A DNA stretch of 64,000 nucleotides, taken from Streptomyces luteolifulvus. Its GTDB lineage: Bacteria; Actinomycetota; Actinomycetes; Streptomycetales; Streptomycetaceae. Made by a program: the position numbers and the translations under genes. The notes under the pieces were generated by a model. The model was not told where the DNA came from. It was given only the letters and a program-made list of their open reading frames with translations, and did not search any database. The stretch covers positions 186,001 to 250,000 of the forward strand of contig NZ_VZRB01000003.1 in the NCBI RefSeq assembly GCF_008806595.1. The letters run 5' to 3'. Every line of letters begins with the position of its first letter. The stretch's first letter is position 1. This document shows, piece after piece, positions 16,856-26,331 of this stretch.

Positions 16856-19800
16856 CTAGCGCGCCCCCGCCAGCAGCTCCGCCTCCGCCTCCCGCTCCAG
16901 CATCGTCCGCAGGGGCCCGTCGACGGCGGCCAGCTCGGCGTAGGAGCCCTGCTGCACCACCCGCCCGTCGGTCAGCACGATCACCTCGTCCACCGCCGCC
17001 AGTCCGGCCAGCCGGTGGGTGATGAGCAGGGTTGTACGGCCCTCGGTGGCGGCCAGCAGATCGGCGGTGAGCGCGTCGGCCGTCGGCAGGTCGAGGTGTT
17101 CGGCGGGCTCGTCGAGCACGAGAACGGGAAAGTCCGCGAGCAGCGCACGGGCGAGCGCAAGCCGCTGCCGCTGTCCGCCCGACAGCCGTGCCCCGTACTC
17201 GCCGACCAGGGTGTCGAGGCCGTCGGGCAGGCTGTCGGCCCAGTCGAGCAGCCGGGCCCGTGCGAGCGCGTCGCGCAACTCGCCCTCGGTGGCGCTCTTC
17301 CTGGCGAGGAGGAGGTTCTCGCGCACCGAGCTGTCGAAGAGGTGCGCGTCCTGCGCGCACAGCCCCACCAGCCGCCGTACGGCGTCGCCGTCCAGGGCGT
17401 GAGCGTCCACGCCGCCCAGGGTGTACGAGCCCGCGTCCGCGTCCAGGAAGCGCAGCAGCACCTGCGCGAGCGTCGTCTTGCCGGAGCCCGAGGGACCGAC
17501 CACGGCGATCCGCCGGCCTTCCTCCAGCTTGAGGTCGAGTCCGGACAGGGTGTTCCGCTGCTGCCCCGCGTGGCGGGCGGCCAGACCCTCGACGACGACC
17601 GGGAACGGCGACACGGGCGCCTGCCGCGGCAGCTCCGGCTCCCGTACGGGTTCGGGGGCGTCCAGCACCTCGAACACGCGCTCCGCGCTTCTGCGCACCC
17701 GCTGCCGGTACTGGACGGCCGACGGCAGCCCGAGCACGGCTTCGAACGCGGCCAGCGGGGTGAGGACGACGACGGCCATGGCCACGCCGCTGAGCCGTCC
17801 GGCAGCGACCGCCTGGGCACCGAGGAGGGCGCTCACGGCGACGGTCAGGCCGGAGAGCAGAGCGGTGAGTCCGTCCCCGAGCGCGGTGGCGGTGGCGGTC
17901 CGCGAGGCGATCCGGGTGAGGGTGCCGTCGGCCCGCCGCGCCTCGCAGGTCCGTGCGGGCAGGGCGCCGGCGACGGCCAGTTCCGCGGTGCCGGTGAGCA
18001 GATCGGTCACGCGCGTCGCCAGCACTCCACGGGCGGGCGCCAGTCTGCGTTCGGCCCGCCGCGCCACCGTACCGGTCACCAGCGGGACTCCGGCCCCGGC
18101 CGCCAGCAGCCCGGCCGCGAGCGCGGCTCCCGCCTCGGGCAGCAGCCAGGCCGTGAAGGCGACGGACGCGGCGGAGACGACGACCGCGGAACCGGCGGGC
18201 AGCAGCCAGCGCAGCCAGTAGTCCTGGAGGGCGTCCACGTCGGCGACGAGCCGGGAGAGCAGATCTCCTCGACGGGTTCTGCGCAGTCCGGCGGGCGCCA
18301 GCCGCTCCAGCCGGCGGAACACCGCGACCCGGGTGTCGGCCAGCATCCGCAGTACGGCGTCGTGCGACACCAGCCGCTCGCCGTACCGGAAGACGGCCCG
18401 CCCGATCCCGAAGGCCCGCGTCGCCGTCACGGCCACCATCAGATACAGCACGGGCGGCTGCTGCGAGGCGCGCGAGATGAGCCAGCCGGAGGTGGCCATG
18501 AGGCCGACCGCACTGCCGAGGGCGAGGCTCCCGAGCAGCAGGGCGAGGGCCAAGCGCCCGCGGCGGGCGCCGGACAGGGCGCGGACCCGGGCGAGCACGC
18601 CGACGGCAGTCGTCGTAAGGTCCGTCTCCGGTTCGGCAGGGGTGGTCGTGACGGGCTCGGCCCTGACGTGTTCTGCCTGAGGCCCCTTGGTTGCGGCTTG
18701 GGCGCGCGCACGCTCCTCGGGCTGGGCCGGCCGGGCCACGCTGCCCGGGGCCTCCAGCCGTACGACCCGGTCCGCCACACCCAGCAGCGCCGGCCGATGC
18801 ACCACCAGCAGCACCGTCCGCCCGACGGCCAGCCGGCGTATCGCCTCCACGATCTCGGCTTCGGTGGCCCCGTCCAGGGCGGCCGTCGGCTCGTCCAGCA
18901 GGAGCACGGGCCGGTCCGCGAGGAACGCCCGGGCCAGCGCGAGCCGCTGACGCTGGCCCGCGGACAGTCCGGCCCCGTCCTCGCCGAGCAGGGTGTCGGG
19001 CCCCTGGGACAGTGCGTCCACGAACTCCAGCGCCCCCGCGTCCGCGAGCGCCCGCCGTACCTCTGCCTCGTCCGCGTCGGGCCGGGCGAGCCGCACGTTC
19101 TCGGTGATCGTCCCCGCGAACAGGTGCGGTCGCTGCGGCACCCAGGCGATCCGCGAACGCCACTGCTCCAGATCGACGTCGGCGAGATCGGCTCCCCCCG
19201 CCAGGACCCGCCCCGAACTCGGCCGTACGAACCCCAGAAGCACGTTCAGCAGCGTCGACTTACCCGCACCGCTCGGCCCGACGAGCGCCACGGTCTCGCC
19301 CGGCTCGACGCAGAAGGACACGTCCGACAGGGCGTCCCCGGACCTGCCGGGGTAGCGGACCGTGACCCGCTCGACGGTGAGGGGACCCGCCGGCACGGCG
19401 CCGGTCCCCGACTCCGGAACCGGCGTCTGAAGGACCGAGAAGATCTCCTCCGCCGCGGCGAGCCCCTCCGCCGCCGCGTGGTACTGCGTCCCCACCTGAC
19501 GCAGCGGCAGATAGGCCTCCGGCGCCAGCACCAGGATGACCAGGCCGATGTACAGGTCCATCTCGCCGTGGACCAGCCGCATGCCGATCGTCACGGCGAC
19601 CAGGGCCACCGAGAGCGTGGAGAGCAGCTCCAGCGCGAAGGAGGAGAGGAAGGCGATCCGCAGGGTGCGCATGGTCGCCTGCCGGTACTCGCCGGTGATC
19701 CGCCGGATCGACTCGGCCTGCGCCTTGGCCCGTCCGAACACCTTCAGGGTCGTGAGGCCCGCGACCACATCGAGGAAGTGCCCCGACAGCCGGGACAGCA

Positions 19801-20383
19801 GCCGCCACTGGCGGTCCATCCGGGACTGCGTGGCCCAGCCGATCAGCATCATGAAGACCGGAATGAGCGGCAGGGTTCCGGCGATGATGGCTGCCGAGAT
19901 CCAGTCCTCAGTCACGATCCGCGCCAGCACCGCCACCGGGACGACCACCGCGAGTCCCAACTGCGGGAGATAGCGCGCGAAGTAGTCGTCGAGGGCGTCG
20001 ACTCCCCGTGTGGCGAGGGCGACGAGTGATCCGGTCCGCTGCCCGCTCAGCCAGCCGGGGCCGAGCGCCACCGCCCGCTCCAGCAGCCGCCCTCGTAGCT
20101 CCGACTTCACCGCCGCACTCGCCCGGTGGGCGGCGAGCTCGGTGAGCCAGGACACCAGGGCGCGGCCGAGCGCGACGGCGGCCAACAGCAGCAGGGGAGT
20201 GCGGAGTTCGGAGACCGACATCCCGTGCTGGAACGCGCCGACCACCGCCTCGGCGATGAGCATCGCCTGCGCGATGACCAGTCCCGCACCGACGGCGCCC
20301 AGGCCGACGACTGCCGCCAGGAAGAGGCGGGTGGCCCGGGCGTATCGCAGCAGACGCGGATCGATCGGTTTCACGTGAAACAC
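16856..20383 (-). CDS. cydCD: fused CydDC thiol/haem exporter needed for cytochrome bd assembly
   Basis: The 1175-residue protein joins two full ABC half-transporters. The first membrane domain (~20-330) is followed by Walker A GPSGAGKST (~368) and signature LSAGQRQRLALAR. After a charged linker (~570-600) come a second membrane domain (~610-880) and a second ATPase with Walker A GPSGSGKTT (~960) and LSGGQRQRLALAR (~1064). Separate cydD and cydC genes are usual outside actinobacteria. The GTG start lies inside a parS site, which encodes the first residues MFHVKP. A GTG four codons later is an alternative. It begins 3 bp after cydB, so it is the third gene of the cyd operon. Confidence 0.93.
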   Translation of the reverse strand: MFHVKPIDPRLLRYARATRLFLAAVVGLGAVGAGLVIAQAMLIAEAVVGAFQHGMSVSELRTPLLLLAAVALGRALVSWLTELAAHRASAAVKSELRGRLLERAVALGPGWLSGQRTGSLVALATRGVDALDDYFARYLPQLGLAVVVPVAVLARIVTEDWISAAIIAGTLPLIPVFMMLIGWATQSRMDRQWRLLSRLSGHFLDVVAGLTTLKVFGRAKAQAESIRRITGEYRQATMRTLRIAFLSSFALELLSTLSVALVAVTIGMRLVHGEMDLYIGLVILVLAPEAYLPLRQVGTQYHAAAEGLAAAEEIFSVLQTPVPESGTGAVPAGPLTVERVTVRYPGRSGDALSDVSFCVEPGETVALVGPSGAGKSTLLNVLLGFVRPSSGRVLAGGADLADVDLEQWRSRIAWVPQRPHLFAGTITENVRLARPDADEAEVRRALADAGALEFVDALSQGPDTLLGEDGAGLSAGQRQRLALARAFLADRPVLLLDEPTAALDGATEAEIVEAIRRLAVGRTVLLVVHRPALLGVADRVVRLEAPGSVARPAQPEERARAQAATKGPQAEHVRAEPVTTTPAEPETDLTTTAVGVLARVRALSGARRGRLALALLLGSLALGSAVGLMATSGWLISRASQQPPVLYLMVAVTATRAFGIGRAVFRYGERLVSHDAVLRMLADTRVAVFRRLERLAPAGLRRTRRGDLLSRLVADVDALQDYWLRWLLPAGSAVVVSAASVAFTAWLLPEAGAALAAGLLAAGAGVPLVTGTVARRAERRLAPARGVLATRVTDLLTGTAELAVAGALPARTCEARRADGTLTRIASRTATATALGDGLTALLSGLTVAVSALLGAQAVAAGRLSGVAMAVVVLTPLAAFEAVLGLPSAVQYRQRVRRSAERVFEVLDAPEPVREPELPRQAPVSPFPVVVEGLAARHAGQQRNTLSGLDLKLEEGRRIAVVGPSGSGKTTLAQVLLRFLDADAGSYTLGGVDAHALDGDAVRRLVGLCAQDAHLFDSSVRENLLLARKSATEGELRDALARARLLDWADSLPDGLDTLVGEYGARLSGGQRQRLALARALLADFPVLVLDEPAEHLDLPTADALTADLLAATEGRTTLLITHRLAGLAAVDEVIVLTDGRVVQQGSYAELAAVDGPLRTMLEREAEAELLAGAR
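20368..20381. other. parS site overlapping the cydCD start codon
   Basis: The perfect core GTTTCACGTGAAAC covers codons 2-6 of cydCD. The flanks match the 16-bp consensus on one side. The site is therefore inside the cyd operon message between cydB and cydCD. Confidence 0.85.
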
Positions 20384-20386
20384 ACC

Positions 20387-21391
20387 TCAGTGCGCGGCAT
20401 CGGCGATGTGCTGAGTGCCGATCCGCTTCCGGAACACCCAGTAGGTCCAGCCCTGGTAGAGCAGGACGATCGGTGTGGCGATCGCCGCGCACCAGGTCAT
20501 GATCTTCAGGGTGTACGGGCTCGACGAGGCGTTGGTGACCGTGAGGCTCCAGTCCTCGTTGAGCGAGGACGGCATGACGTTCGGGAAGAGCGTCAGGAAG
20601 AGCATGGCCACGGCGGCCACGATGGTGACGCCGGACAGGGCGAATGACCAGCCCTCACGACCGGCCTGGTTCGCCACCAGTGCCGCGACCAGGGCGGCGA
20701 CGGCCACGACGAGTGCGACGAGACTCGCGCCGTCACCGCTGTCGATCTGCGTCCACAGCAGGAAGACCAGCGCCGACACGGCCGTGGCGAGACCGACACG
20801 CAGCGCCAGCTTCCGGGCCCGTTCCCGGATGTCCCCGACCGTCTTGAGCGCCGTGAACACCGCGCCGTGGAAGGTGAAGAGCGTCAGGGTCACCAGTCCG
20901 CCGAGAAGGGCGTACGGGTTGAGCAGGTCCCAGAAGGTGCCGACGTACTCCAGGTCCCGGTCGATCTTCACGCCCCGCACGATATTGCCGAAGGCCACGC
21001 CCCACAGGAACGCCGGGATCAGCGAGGTCCAGAAGATCGCGGTCTCCCAGTTGCGCTGCCAGCTCTCCTCGGTCCGCTTCGCCCGGTACTCGAAAGCGAC
21101 GCCCCGGACGATCAGGCAGATCAGGATGATCAGCAGGGGCAGATAGAAGCCGGAGAAGAGGGTGGCGTACCACTCGGGGAAGGCGGCGAAGGTCGCGCCA
21201 CCCGCTGTGAGCAGCCACACCTCGTTGCCGTCCCAGACGGGACCGATGGTGTTGATCAGCACCCGCTTCTCGGCCCGGTCGCGGGCGAGCAGCCTGGTGA
21301 GGATGCCGACCCCGAAGTCGAAGCCCTCCAGGAAGAAGTAGCCGGTCCACAGGACGGCGATGAGGACGAACCAGACGTCGTGAAGTTCCAT
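20387..21391 (-). CDS. cydB: cytochrome bd ubiquinol/menaquinol oxidase subunit II
   Basis: The 334-residue integral membrane protein has about eight hydrophobic spans. The N-terminus MELHDVWFVLIAVLWTGYFFLEGFDFGVG is typical of CydB (only its start MELHDVWFVL is needed for recognition), and GPVWDGNEVWLLTAGGATFAAFP follows in the first loop (key residues WDGNEVW). It stabilises the haem-bearing CydA subunit in the respiratory membrane. It lies 20 bp after cydA and 3 bp before cydCD on the same strand, so one transcript is expected. Confidence 0.95.
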   Translation of the reverse strand: MELHDVWFVLIAVLWTGYFFLEGFDFGVGILTRLLARDRAEKRVLINTIGPVWDGNEVWLLTAGGATFAAFPEWYATLFSGFYLPLLIILICLIVRGVAFEYRAKRTEESWQRNWETAIFWTSLIPAFLWGVAFGNIVRGVKIDRDLEYVGTFWDLLNPYALLGGLVTLTLFTFHGAVFTALKTVGDIRERARKLALRVGLATAVSALVFLLWTQIDSGDGASLVALVVAVAALVAALVANQAGREGWSFALSGVTIVAAVAMLFLTLFPNVMPSSLNEDWSLTVTNASSSPYTLKIMTWCAAIATPIVLLYQGWTYWVFRKRIGTQHIADAAH

Positions 21392-21411
21392 GGCTGTGCA
21401 GCTCCCTCGGC

Positions 21412-22920
21412 CTAGTACGAGAAGGCCATCGGCTTGTCGGCGTCACGGGAGTCGCCGCCGATCTTCGTGGGCGGGTTGAGGTCGGCCTCGGTGAGCTCGG
21501 GCGGGCCGGCCTTGACGTACTTCACCAGCAGCTTGACCTCGACGACGGCAAGGATGGCGTAGAGGGCGGTGAAGACGATCATCGAGGTGAGGACCTCGCC
21601 CGTGGAGACCCCGGGGGAGACCGCGTCGCGGGTCTGGAGGACGCCGTAGACGACCCATGGCTGACGGCCCATCTCGGTGAAGATCCAGCCCCAGGAGTTG
21701 GCGATCAGCGGGAAGGCCAGAGTCCAGATCGCTGCCAGCCAGTACAGCCTGGTGAGCTGGGGGCTGAGCGCCTTGTTCCGGAAGAGGACCAGGTGCGGCA
21801 CCTCGTCGTCTCCGACGCGCAGGTGCTGCGGCAGCATGAACTTCTTCCGCGTGAGCCACAGGCCGGCCACACCGAGGGCGAGGGACGCCATGCCGAAGCC
21901 GATCATCCAGCGGAAGCCCCAGTAGGCGACGGGGATATTGGGCCGGTAGTCGCCGGGCCCGAACTGCTCCTGCTCGGCCTTGTTGACGTCGTTGATGCCG
22001 GGGACGTACGAACTGAAGTCGTCCTTGGCGAGGAAGGACAGCAGTCCCGGGATCTCTATGGCGACCTTGTTGTGGCCCTTGTCGACATCGCCGTAGGCGA
22101 AGACGGAGAAGGGCGCGGGCGCCTCGCCGTCCCACAGCGCCTCGGCGGCGGCCATCTTCATCGGCTGCTGCTCGAACATGATCTTGCCGAGCACGTCGCC
22201 GCTCACGGCGGTCAGCAGACCGCCGACGGCGACGGTGACCAGGCCGAGCCGCAGCGAGGTCTTCATCTCGCGGATGTGCTTCTTGCGCAGCAGGTGGTAG
22301 GCGGAGATGCCGACCATGAAGGCACCGCCGGTGAGGAAGGCGGCCGAGAGCGTGTGGAAGACCTGGGCGAGGGTGGTGTTCTGGGTCAGCACCAGCCAGA
22401 AGTCGGTGAGCTCGGCCCGGCCCTTCGCCTCGTTGATCTTGTAGCCGACCGGGTGCTGCATCCATGAGTTCGCGGCGAGGATGAAGTACGCGGACAGGAT
22501 CGTGCCGATCGAGACCATCCAGATGCAGGCGAGGTGGATCTTCTTCGGCAGCCGATCCCAACCGAAGATCCACAGGCCGATGAAGGTGGACTCGAAGAAG
22601 AAGGCAATCAGGGCCTCGAAGGCCAGCGGGGCTCCGAAGATGTCGCCGACGAAGCGGGAGTAGTCCGACCAGTTCATACCGAACTGAAACTCCTGCACGA
22701 TGCCGGTGACGACGCCCATCGCGATATTGATCAGGAAGAGCTTGCCCCAGAACTTGGTGGCTCTGAGGTACTTCTCGTTCTCCGTGCGCACCCAGGCGGT
22801 CTGCAGCCCGGCCGTGAGGGCGGCGAGCGAGATCGTCAGGGGGACGAACAGGAAGTGGTAGACGGTGGTGATCCCGAACTGCCAGCGCGCCAGGGTCTCC
22901 GGCGCCAAAGCCAATTCCAC
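21412..22920 (-). CDS. cydA: cytochrome bd quinol oxidase subunit I
   Basis: The 502-residue membrane protein carries the quinol site and haems b558, b595 and d; the oxidase reduces oxygen with high affinity under low oxygen. Marks are ARWQFGITTVYHFLFVPLTI at the N-terminus (His ligand of the haem b595/d site), GRQPWVVYGVLQT near residue 417 and the Q-loop region between spans 6 and 7. The GTG start has AAGGAG 10 nt upstream; residues upstream of it are unconserved. It is the first gene of cydA-cydB-cydCD, with a Rex operator about 90 bp upstream. Confidence 0.95.
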   Translation of the reverse strand: MELALAPETLARWQFGITTVYHFLFVPLTISLAALTAGLQTAWVRTENEKYLRATKFWGKLFLINIAMGVVTGIVQEFQFGMNWSDYSRFVGDIFGAPLAFEALIAFFFESTFIGLWIFGWDRLPKKIHLACIWMVSIGTILSAYFILAANSWMQHPVGYKINEAKGRAELTDFWLVLTQNTTLAQVFHTLSAAFLTGGAFMVGISAYHLLRKKHIREMKTSLRLGLVTVAVGGLLTAVSGDVLGKIMFEQQPMKMAAAEALWDGEAPAPFSVFAYGDVDKGHNKVAIEIPGLLSFLAKDDFSSYVPGINDVNKAEQEQFGPGDYRPNIPVAYWGFRWMIGFGMASLALGVAGLWLTRKKFMLPQHLRVGDDEVPHLVLFRNKALSPQLTRLYWLAAIWTLAFPLIANSWGWIFTEMGRQPWVVYGVLQTRDAVSPGVSTGEVLTSMIVFTALYAILAVVEVKLLVKYVKAGPPELTEADLNPPTKIGGDSRDADKPMAFSY

Positions 22921-22989
22921 GTCGTCAGTCTCCTTGCCTCGCAGTGCCCCACACGAGCAGTTTGTTCCCTGTGTCACACGGATCGAGGG

Positions 22990-22995
22990 AGCATA
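22990..22995 (-). promoter_or_regulatory. candidate -10 box of the cyd operon promoter
   Basis: On the minus strand TATGCT lies 12 bp downstream of the Rex operator and about 70 bp before the cydA start. Its -35 position would fall inside the Rex operator, consistent with repression by steric blocking. Confidence 0.45.
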
Positions 22996-23007
22996 TCGGG
23001 ACACGCT

Positions 23008-23023
23008 TGTGAACGCGTTCACA
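23008..23023. promoter_or_regulatory. Rex operator (ROP) of the cyd operon
   Basis: TGTGAACGCGTTCACA is a perfect 16-bp palindrome identical to the Rex-binding consensus defined in S. coelicolor, where Rex represses cydABCD until NADH rises. A half-site-like TTCACAA follows at 23024-23030. Regulation here is inferred from this exact match and its position. Confidence 0.92.
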
Positions 23024-23096
23024 TTCACAAGCAATTATGACGCATGCCCGCTCGAGACGGCAGAGGCGGGGGGTCCCCAGTGCGACCCACCCGCCT

Positions 23097-23138
23097 CATC
23101 AGGCATGGACCCGTCGGCATCAGGCATGGACCGATCGG
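23097..23138. repeat. two-copy 21-bp tandem repeat
   Basis: Units at 23097-23117 and 23118-23138 share 19 of 21 bases (both begin CATCAGGCATGGACC). They lie between the hisC-like stop and the cyd promoter region, with no evident coding role. Confidence 0.7.
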
Positions 23139-23172
23139 CCCCTTGACCCCGTGCCGACGCCTACCCCCATAC

Positions 23173-24267
23173 CTACGCCTGCGCCGGCGGAAGCTCCTTG
23201 CGGAAGGTCTCCGCGGCCTTCAGGAAGATGTCGTTCGCCTCGGTCTCCCCGACCGTGACCCGCACACCCTCGCCCGGGAAAGGCCGCACGACCGCGCCCG
23301 CCCGCTCACACGCGGCGGCGAAGGCGACCGTCTGGTCCCCCAGCCGCAGCCACACGAAGTTCGCCTGTGTCTCGGGGACGGTCCAGCCCTGCGCACGCAG
23401 CCCGTCGATCACACGCGTGCGCTCGCACACCAACGAGCCGACCCGGCCGAGCAGTTCGTCCTCGGCGCGCAGGGAGGCGATGGCCGCGTCCTGGGCGAGC
23501 TGACTCACGCCGAAGGGCACGGCCGTCTTGCGCAGCGCCGCCGCCACCGGCTCATGGGCGATCGCGAACCCGACCCGCAGGCCGGCGAGACCGTACGCCT
23601 TGGAGAACGTCCGCAGGACGCAGACGTTCGGCCGGTCCCGGTACAGCGTCACACCGTCCGGCACCTCCACATCGCGGATGAACTCGCGGTACGCCTCGTC
23701 CAGCACCACCAGCACATCGCCGGGCACCCGGTCGAGGAACCGTTCCAGCTCGGCCCGCCGGAGGACCGTTCCCGTCGGGTTGTTGGGGTTGCAGACGAAG
23801 ATCAGCCGGGTCCGGTCGGTGATCGCGTCCGCCATCGCGTTCAGGTCGTGCACATCACCCGGCGTCAGCGGCACCTGCACCGGAGTCGCGCCGCTGATCC
23901 GCGTGATGATCGGGTACGCCTCGAAGGACCGCCAGGCGTAGATCACCTCGTCGCCGGGTCCGGACGTCGCCTGCACCAGCTGCTGGGCGACACCGACCGA
24001 GCCGGTGCCGGTCGCCAGATGGGACAGGGGCACCCCGAAACGCTCGGACAGCTCGTTCATCAGGCCCGTGCACGCCATGTCCGGGTAGCGGTTGAACGAC
24101 GAGGCGGCGGCCGTCACGCTCTCCATCACGCCCGGCAGCGGCGGATAGGGGTTCTCGTTGGACGACAGCTTGTACGCGACCGGGCCGCCCGCCGCGGCCG
24201 GCTTGCCCGGCTTGTAGGTGGGGATACCCTCCAGCTCGGCGCGCAGCTTGGGGCTCGTCTCGCTCAC
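23173..24267 (-). CDS. HisC-like aminotransferase (histidinol-phosphate / aromatic amino acid)
   Basis: The 364-residue PLP enzyme is of fold type [14 protein letters not shown] near residue 33 and the PLP lysine in [14 protein letters not shown] near residue 225 are classic HisC marks; NPNNPTG near residue 165 and the C-terminal RVTVG complete the set. It either aminates imidazole-acetol phosphate in histidine synthesis or acts on aromatic keto acids (annotated as Pat in S. coelicolor at this position, from memory). It is not in a his operon, which favours the aromatic role; pheA lies 20 kb away. The GTG start has GAGGAG 7 nt upstream. Confidence 0.88.
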   Translation of the reverse strand: MSETSPKLRAELEGIPTYKPGKPAAAGGPVAYKLSSNENPYPPLPGVMESVTAAASSFNRYPDMACTGLMNELSERFGVPLSHLATGTGSVGVAQQLVQATSGPGDEVIYAWRSFEAYPIITRISGATPVQVPLTPGDVHDLNAMADAITDRTRLIFVCNPNNPTGTVLRRAELERFLDRVPGDVLVVLDEAYREFIRDVEVPDGVTLYRDRPNVCVLRTFSKAYGLAGLRVGFAIAHEPVAAALRKTAVPFGVSQLAQDAAIASLRAEDELLGRVGSLVCERTRVIDGLRAQGWTVPETQANFVWLRLGDQTVAFAAACERAGAVVRPFPGEGVRVTVGETEANDIFLKAAETFRKELPPAQA

Positions 24268-24796
24268 CGCAGTCCTCCTCGCGACCACCGGCGGACCGTC
24301 CCACCACCGGCTTTCCAATACTGCTCACCTTATGAGGATTCGGCCCCGCTGCGTACAGGTGAGGGCGACCTCCCTTCGGCGGGAGATCGGCGGGACGTCG
24401 GCGCGGGGTCGGCGGGAGGCTGTCGCGAGGCAAGGTGGCCGGAGGCTGCCGCGAGGCCGGCACGGAGCCGGCGGGACCGAACCTCATCCGTCACAGCCGC
24501 ATCAGGGGCATCACCCCACGAAGCCCTACGAATCGGGGGGCGCGGCCACATATATCTACGCGCCGGTGGCTCACGCCGTGGCGCGCATCCCTCGTGAAGG
24601 TGAGTTGAGACCTCTTCGAAACATCGGGGGCTTGGCAGGCCGGTGCGCGCCGACACGTAACGTCCTGCCATGGAATCCCCCAACTCCCTTGCTTTCCAAG
24701 GAAATTGATACCCAACGGCCATGCAGAAACGTGCCTGTCAATGCGTGCATATGCGTCCGCCCTACCCCACCTGATGAGCCCTACTATCGGCTCGCC
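24268..24796. other. 529-bp divergent intergenic region
   Basis: It separates the aminotransferase (leftward) from the LacI regulator (rightward). 24370-24475 is very GC-rich with imperfect repeats of TCGGCGGGA and GAGGCTG. A less GC-rich part (24640-24790) contains TACTAT at 24782-24787, a plausible -10 box 9 nt before the regulator start. I see no RNA gene, and no reading frame with a convincing start. Confidence 0.4.
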
Positions 24797-25903
24797 ATGA
24801 CAGCAGCAGGGAAGCACCAGGTGAGCCGCGCGGATACCTCACGCCGAGGCAGCCGGCCGGGCCGGGCGGGCATCAGGGACGTGGCCGCCGCCGCCGGAGT
24901 CTCCATCACGACCGTCTCCGACGCCCTCAACGGCAAGGGCCGGCTCCCGGACGCCACCCGACGCCATGTCCGCGAAGTCGCCGACCGGCTGGGCTATCGC
25001 CCCTCGGCCGCCGCACGCACACTCCGTACCGGCAAGTCCGGCCTCATCGGCCTGACGGTGACGACGTACGGGGATGAACCTTTCACCTTCACCGAGTTCG
25101 CGTACTTCGCCGAGATGGCACGGGCCGCCACCTCCGCCGCGCTCGCCCGCGGCTACGCCCTCGTCATCCTCCCGGCGACCTCCCGCCACGACGTGTGGTC
25201 GAACGTCGCGCTCGACGGGACCGTGGTCATCGACCCGTCCGACCAGGACCCGGTCGTCAGCGAACTGGTCCGGCAGGGCTTACCGGTCGTCTCCGACGGC
25301 CGCCCGGCCGGCGCCCTCCCGGTCACCGCCTGGGTGGACAACGACCACGAGGCCGCCGTACTCGGCATCCTCGACCACCTGGCCGACGCCGGCGCCCGCC
25401 GCATCGGCCTGCTGACCGGGACCACGACCGACACGTACACCCATCTGTCGACCACCGCGTACCTGCGCTGGTGCGAGCGCGTGGGCCAGGCTCCGGTGTA
25501 CGAGGCCTATCCGGCACACGACCCGTGCGCGGGCGCCGTCGCCGCCGACCGGCTGCTCGCCCGTCCCGACCGGCCCGACGCCGTGTACGGCCTGTTCGAT
25601 CCGAACGGCACCGATCTGCTCGCCGCCGCCCGCCGTTACGGGCTGCGCGTCCCCGACGATCTGCTGCTGGTGTGCTGCAGCGAGTCGACCGTGTACGCCA
25701 ACACCGAGCCGCCCATCACGACGCTCTCCCTGAAGCCGCGCCGTATCGGCACCGCGGTGGTCCAGCTCCTCATCGACGCCATCGAGGGGGTCGAATCGGA
25801 CCATCCGGTCGAGCAGGTGATACCGACCGAGCTGATCGTGCGTACCTCATCCCAGCGACGCCCACCGCGTACGACCGTCAGCCCACCGCGATCGCACGGC
25901 TAG
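24797..25903 (+). CDS. LacI-family transcriptional regulator
   Basis: The 368-residue repressor-type protein has a helix-turn-helix at about residues 25-45 (IRDVAAAAGVSITTVSDALN; the usual SRVLN is SDALN) and the hinge-helix region PSAAARTLRTGKSG. A periplasmic-binding-protein-like effector domain follows (about 75-350), with ligand-pocket strands such as VDNDHEAAV and DAVYGLFDPNG. The effector and targets are unknown; no sugar genes adjoin it. The ATG start gives the normal short tail before the HTH. Autoregulation is likely for the family, but I see no clear LacI-type palindrome upstream. Confidence 0.88.
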   Translation: MTAAGKHQVSRADTSRRGSRPGRAGIRDVAAAAGVSITTVSDALNGKGRLPDATRRHVREVADRLGYRPSAAARTLRTGKSGLIGLTVTTYGDEPFTFTEFAYFAEMARAATSAALARGYALVILPATSRHDVWSNVALDGTVVIDPSDQDPVVSELVRQGLPVVSDGRPAGALPVTAWVDNDHEAAVLGILDHLADAGARRIGLLTGTTTDTYTHLSTTAYLRWCERVGQAPVYEAYPAHDPCAGAVAADRLLARPDRPDAVYGLFDPNGTDLLAAARRYGLRVPDDLLLVCCSESTVYANTEPPITTLSLKPRRIGTAVVQLLIDAIEGVESDHPVEQVIPTELIVRTSSQRRPPRTTVSPPRSHG

Positions 25904-26134
25904 GGCCCCGGTCCCGTCCCGGCGGATGAGGTCGCAGGGCCCCGCCCCGTGTCTGCGCAGGATCCGCCGGACAGACAGGGGGCCCTGAGGCCTTTCGTCC
26001 GGGCCGGGTCGGCTCCACACCACCGGACCTTTCGGCCGAGCCGAGCGCGGGAGGCGTTGGGGCAGCGTTCAGCTGAGCGAGCCAGGCCCCACGCCCCCCG
26101 GCAGGATCCGGAAGACAGTCCCGAGGAGTGGATC

Positions 26135-26236
26135 ATGGTTGACCCCGCGGCGGCAGAAGCCCTGCCCAACCGGGGCGAAAGCCGCGTTGAAGTGGAGTCC
26201 TGCTCTGATTCACTACCCCTGGGTCATCACATGTAG
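26135..26236 (+). CDS. possible 33-residue small protein
   Basis: A short reading frame starts at ATG 26135 with a good GAGGAG ribosome-binding site 6 nt upstream and encodes a 33-residue peptide that begins MVDPAAAEALPNRGES and ends in GHHM. It lies in the 428-bp gap before the phosphatase gene. No homologue is recognised. The stop lies 14 bp before the phosphatase -10 box, so it is not in that transcript. It may be a real small protein or chance. The remainder of 25904-26331 shows only GC-rich sequence. Confidence 0.3.
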   Translation: MVDPAAAEALPNRGESRVEVESCSDSLPLGHHM

Positions 26237-26249
26237 CGATCCGCATTCC

Positions 26250-26255
26250 TATGAT
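26250..26255 (+). promoter_or_regulatory. candidate -10 box of phosphatase promoter
   Basis: TATGAT lies in a locally AT-richer stretch 76 bp before the phosphatase start. It would give a 5' leader of about 70 nt. No clear -35 hexamer is seen. Confidence 0.4.
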
Positions 26256-26331
26256 GGGCCCACGACACCGCGGGCCGCTGCGACCAGGCAGTCCGACGCG
26301 GTGCAGTTGCGGCGCAATGGTGGAGGGGTCG

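Noticed and set aside
16712..20029. Very long open frame on the plus strand opposite cydCD
   Set aside because: It is antisense to a well-supported CydDC fusion. Composition is Arg/Gly/Pro/His-rich, as expected from GC-rich mirror frames, and no domain is visible.
23044..24597. 517-codon plus-strand frame over the HisC-like gene
   Set aside because: It is antisense to a complete aminotransferase with intact PLP motifs; the translated sequence is Arg/His/Gly-rich with no domain.
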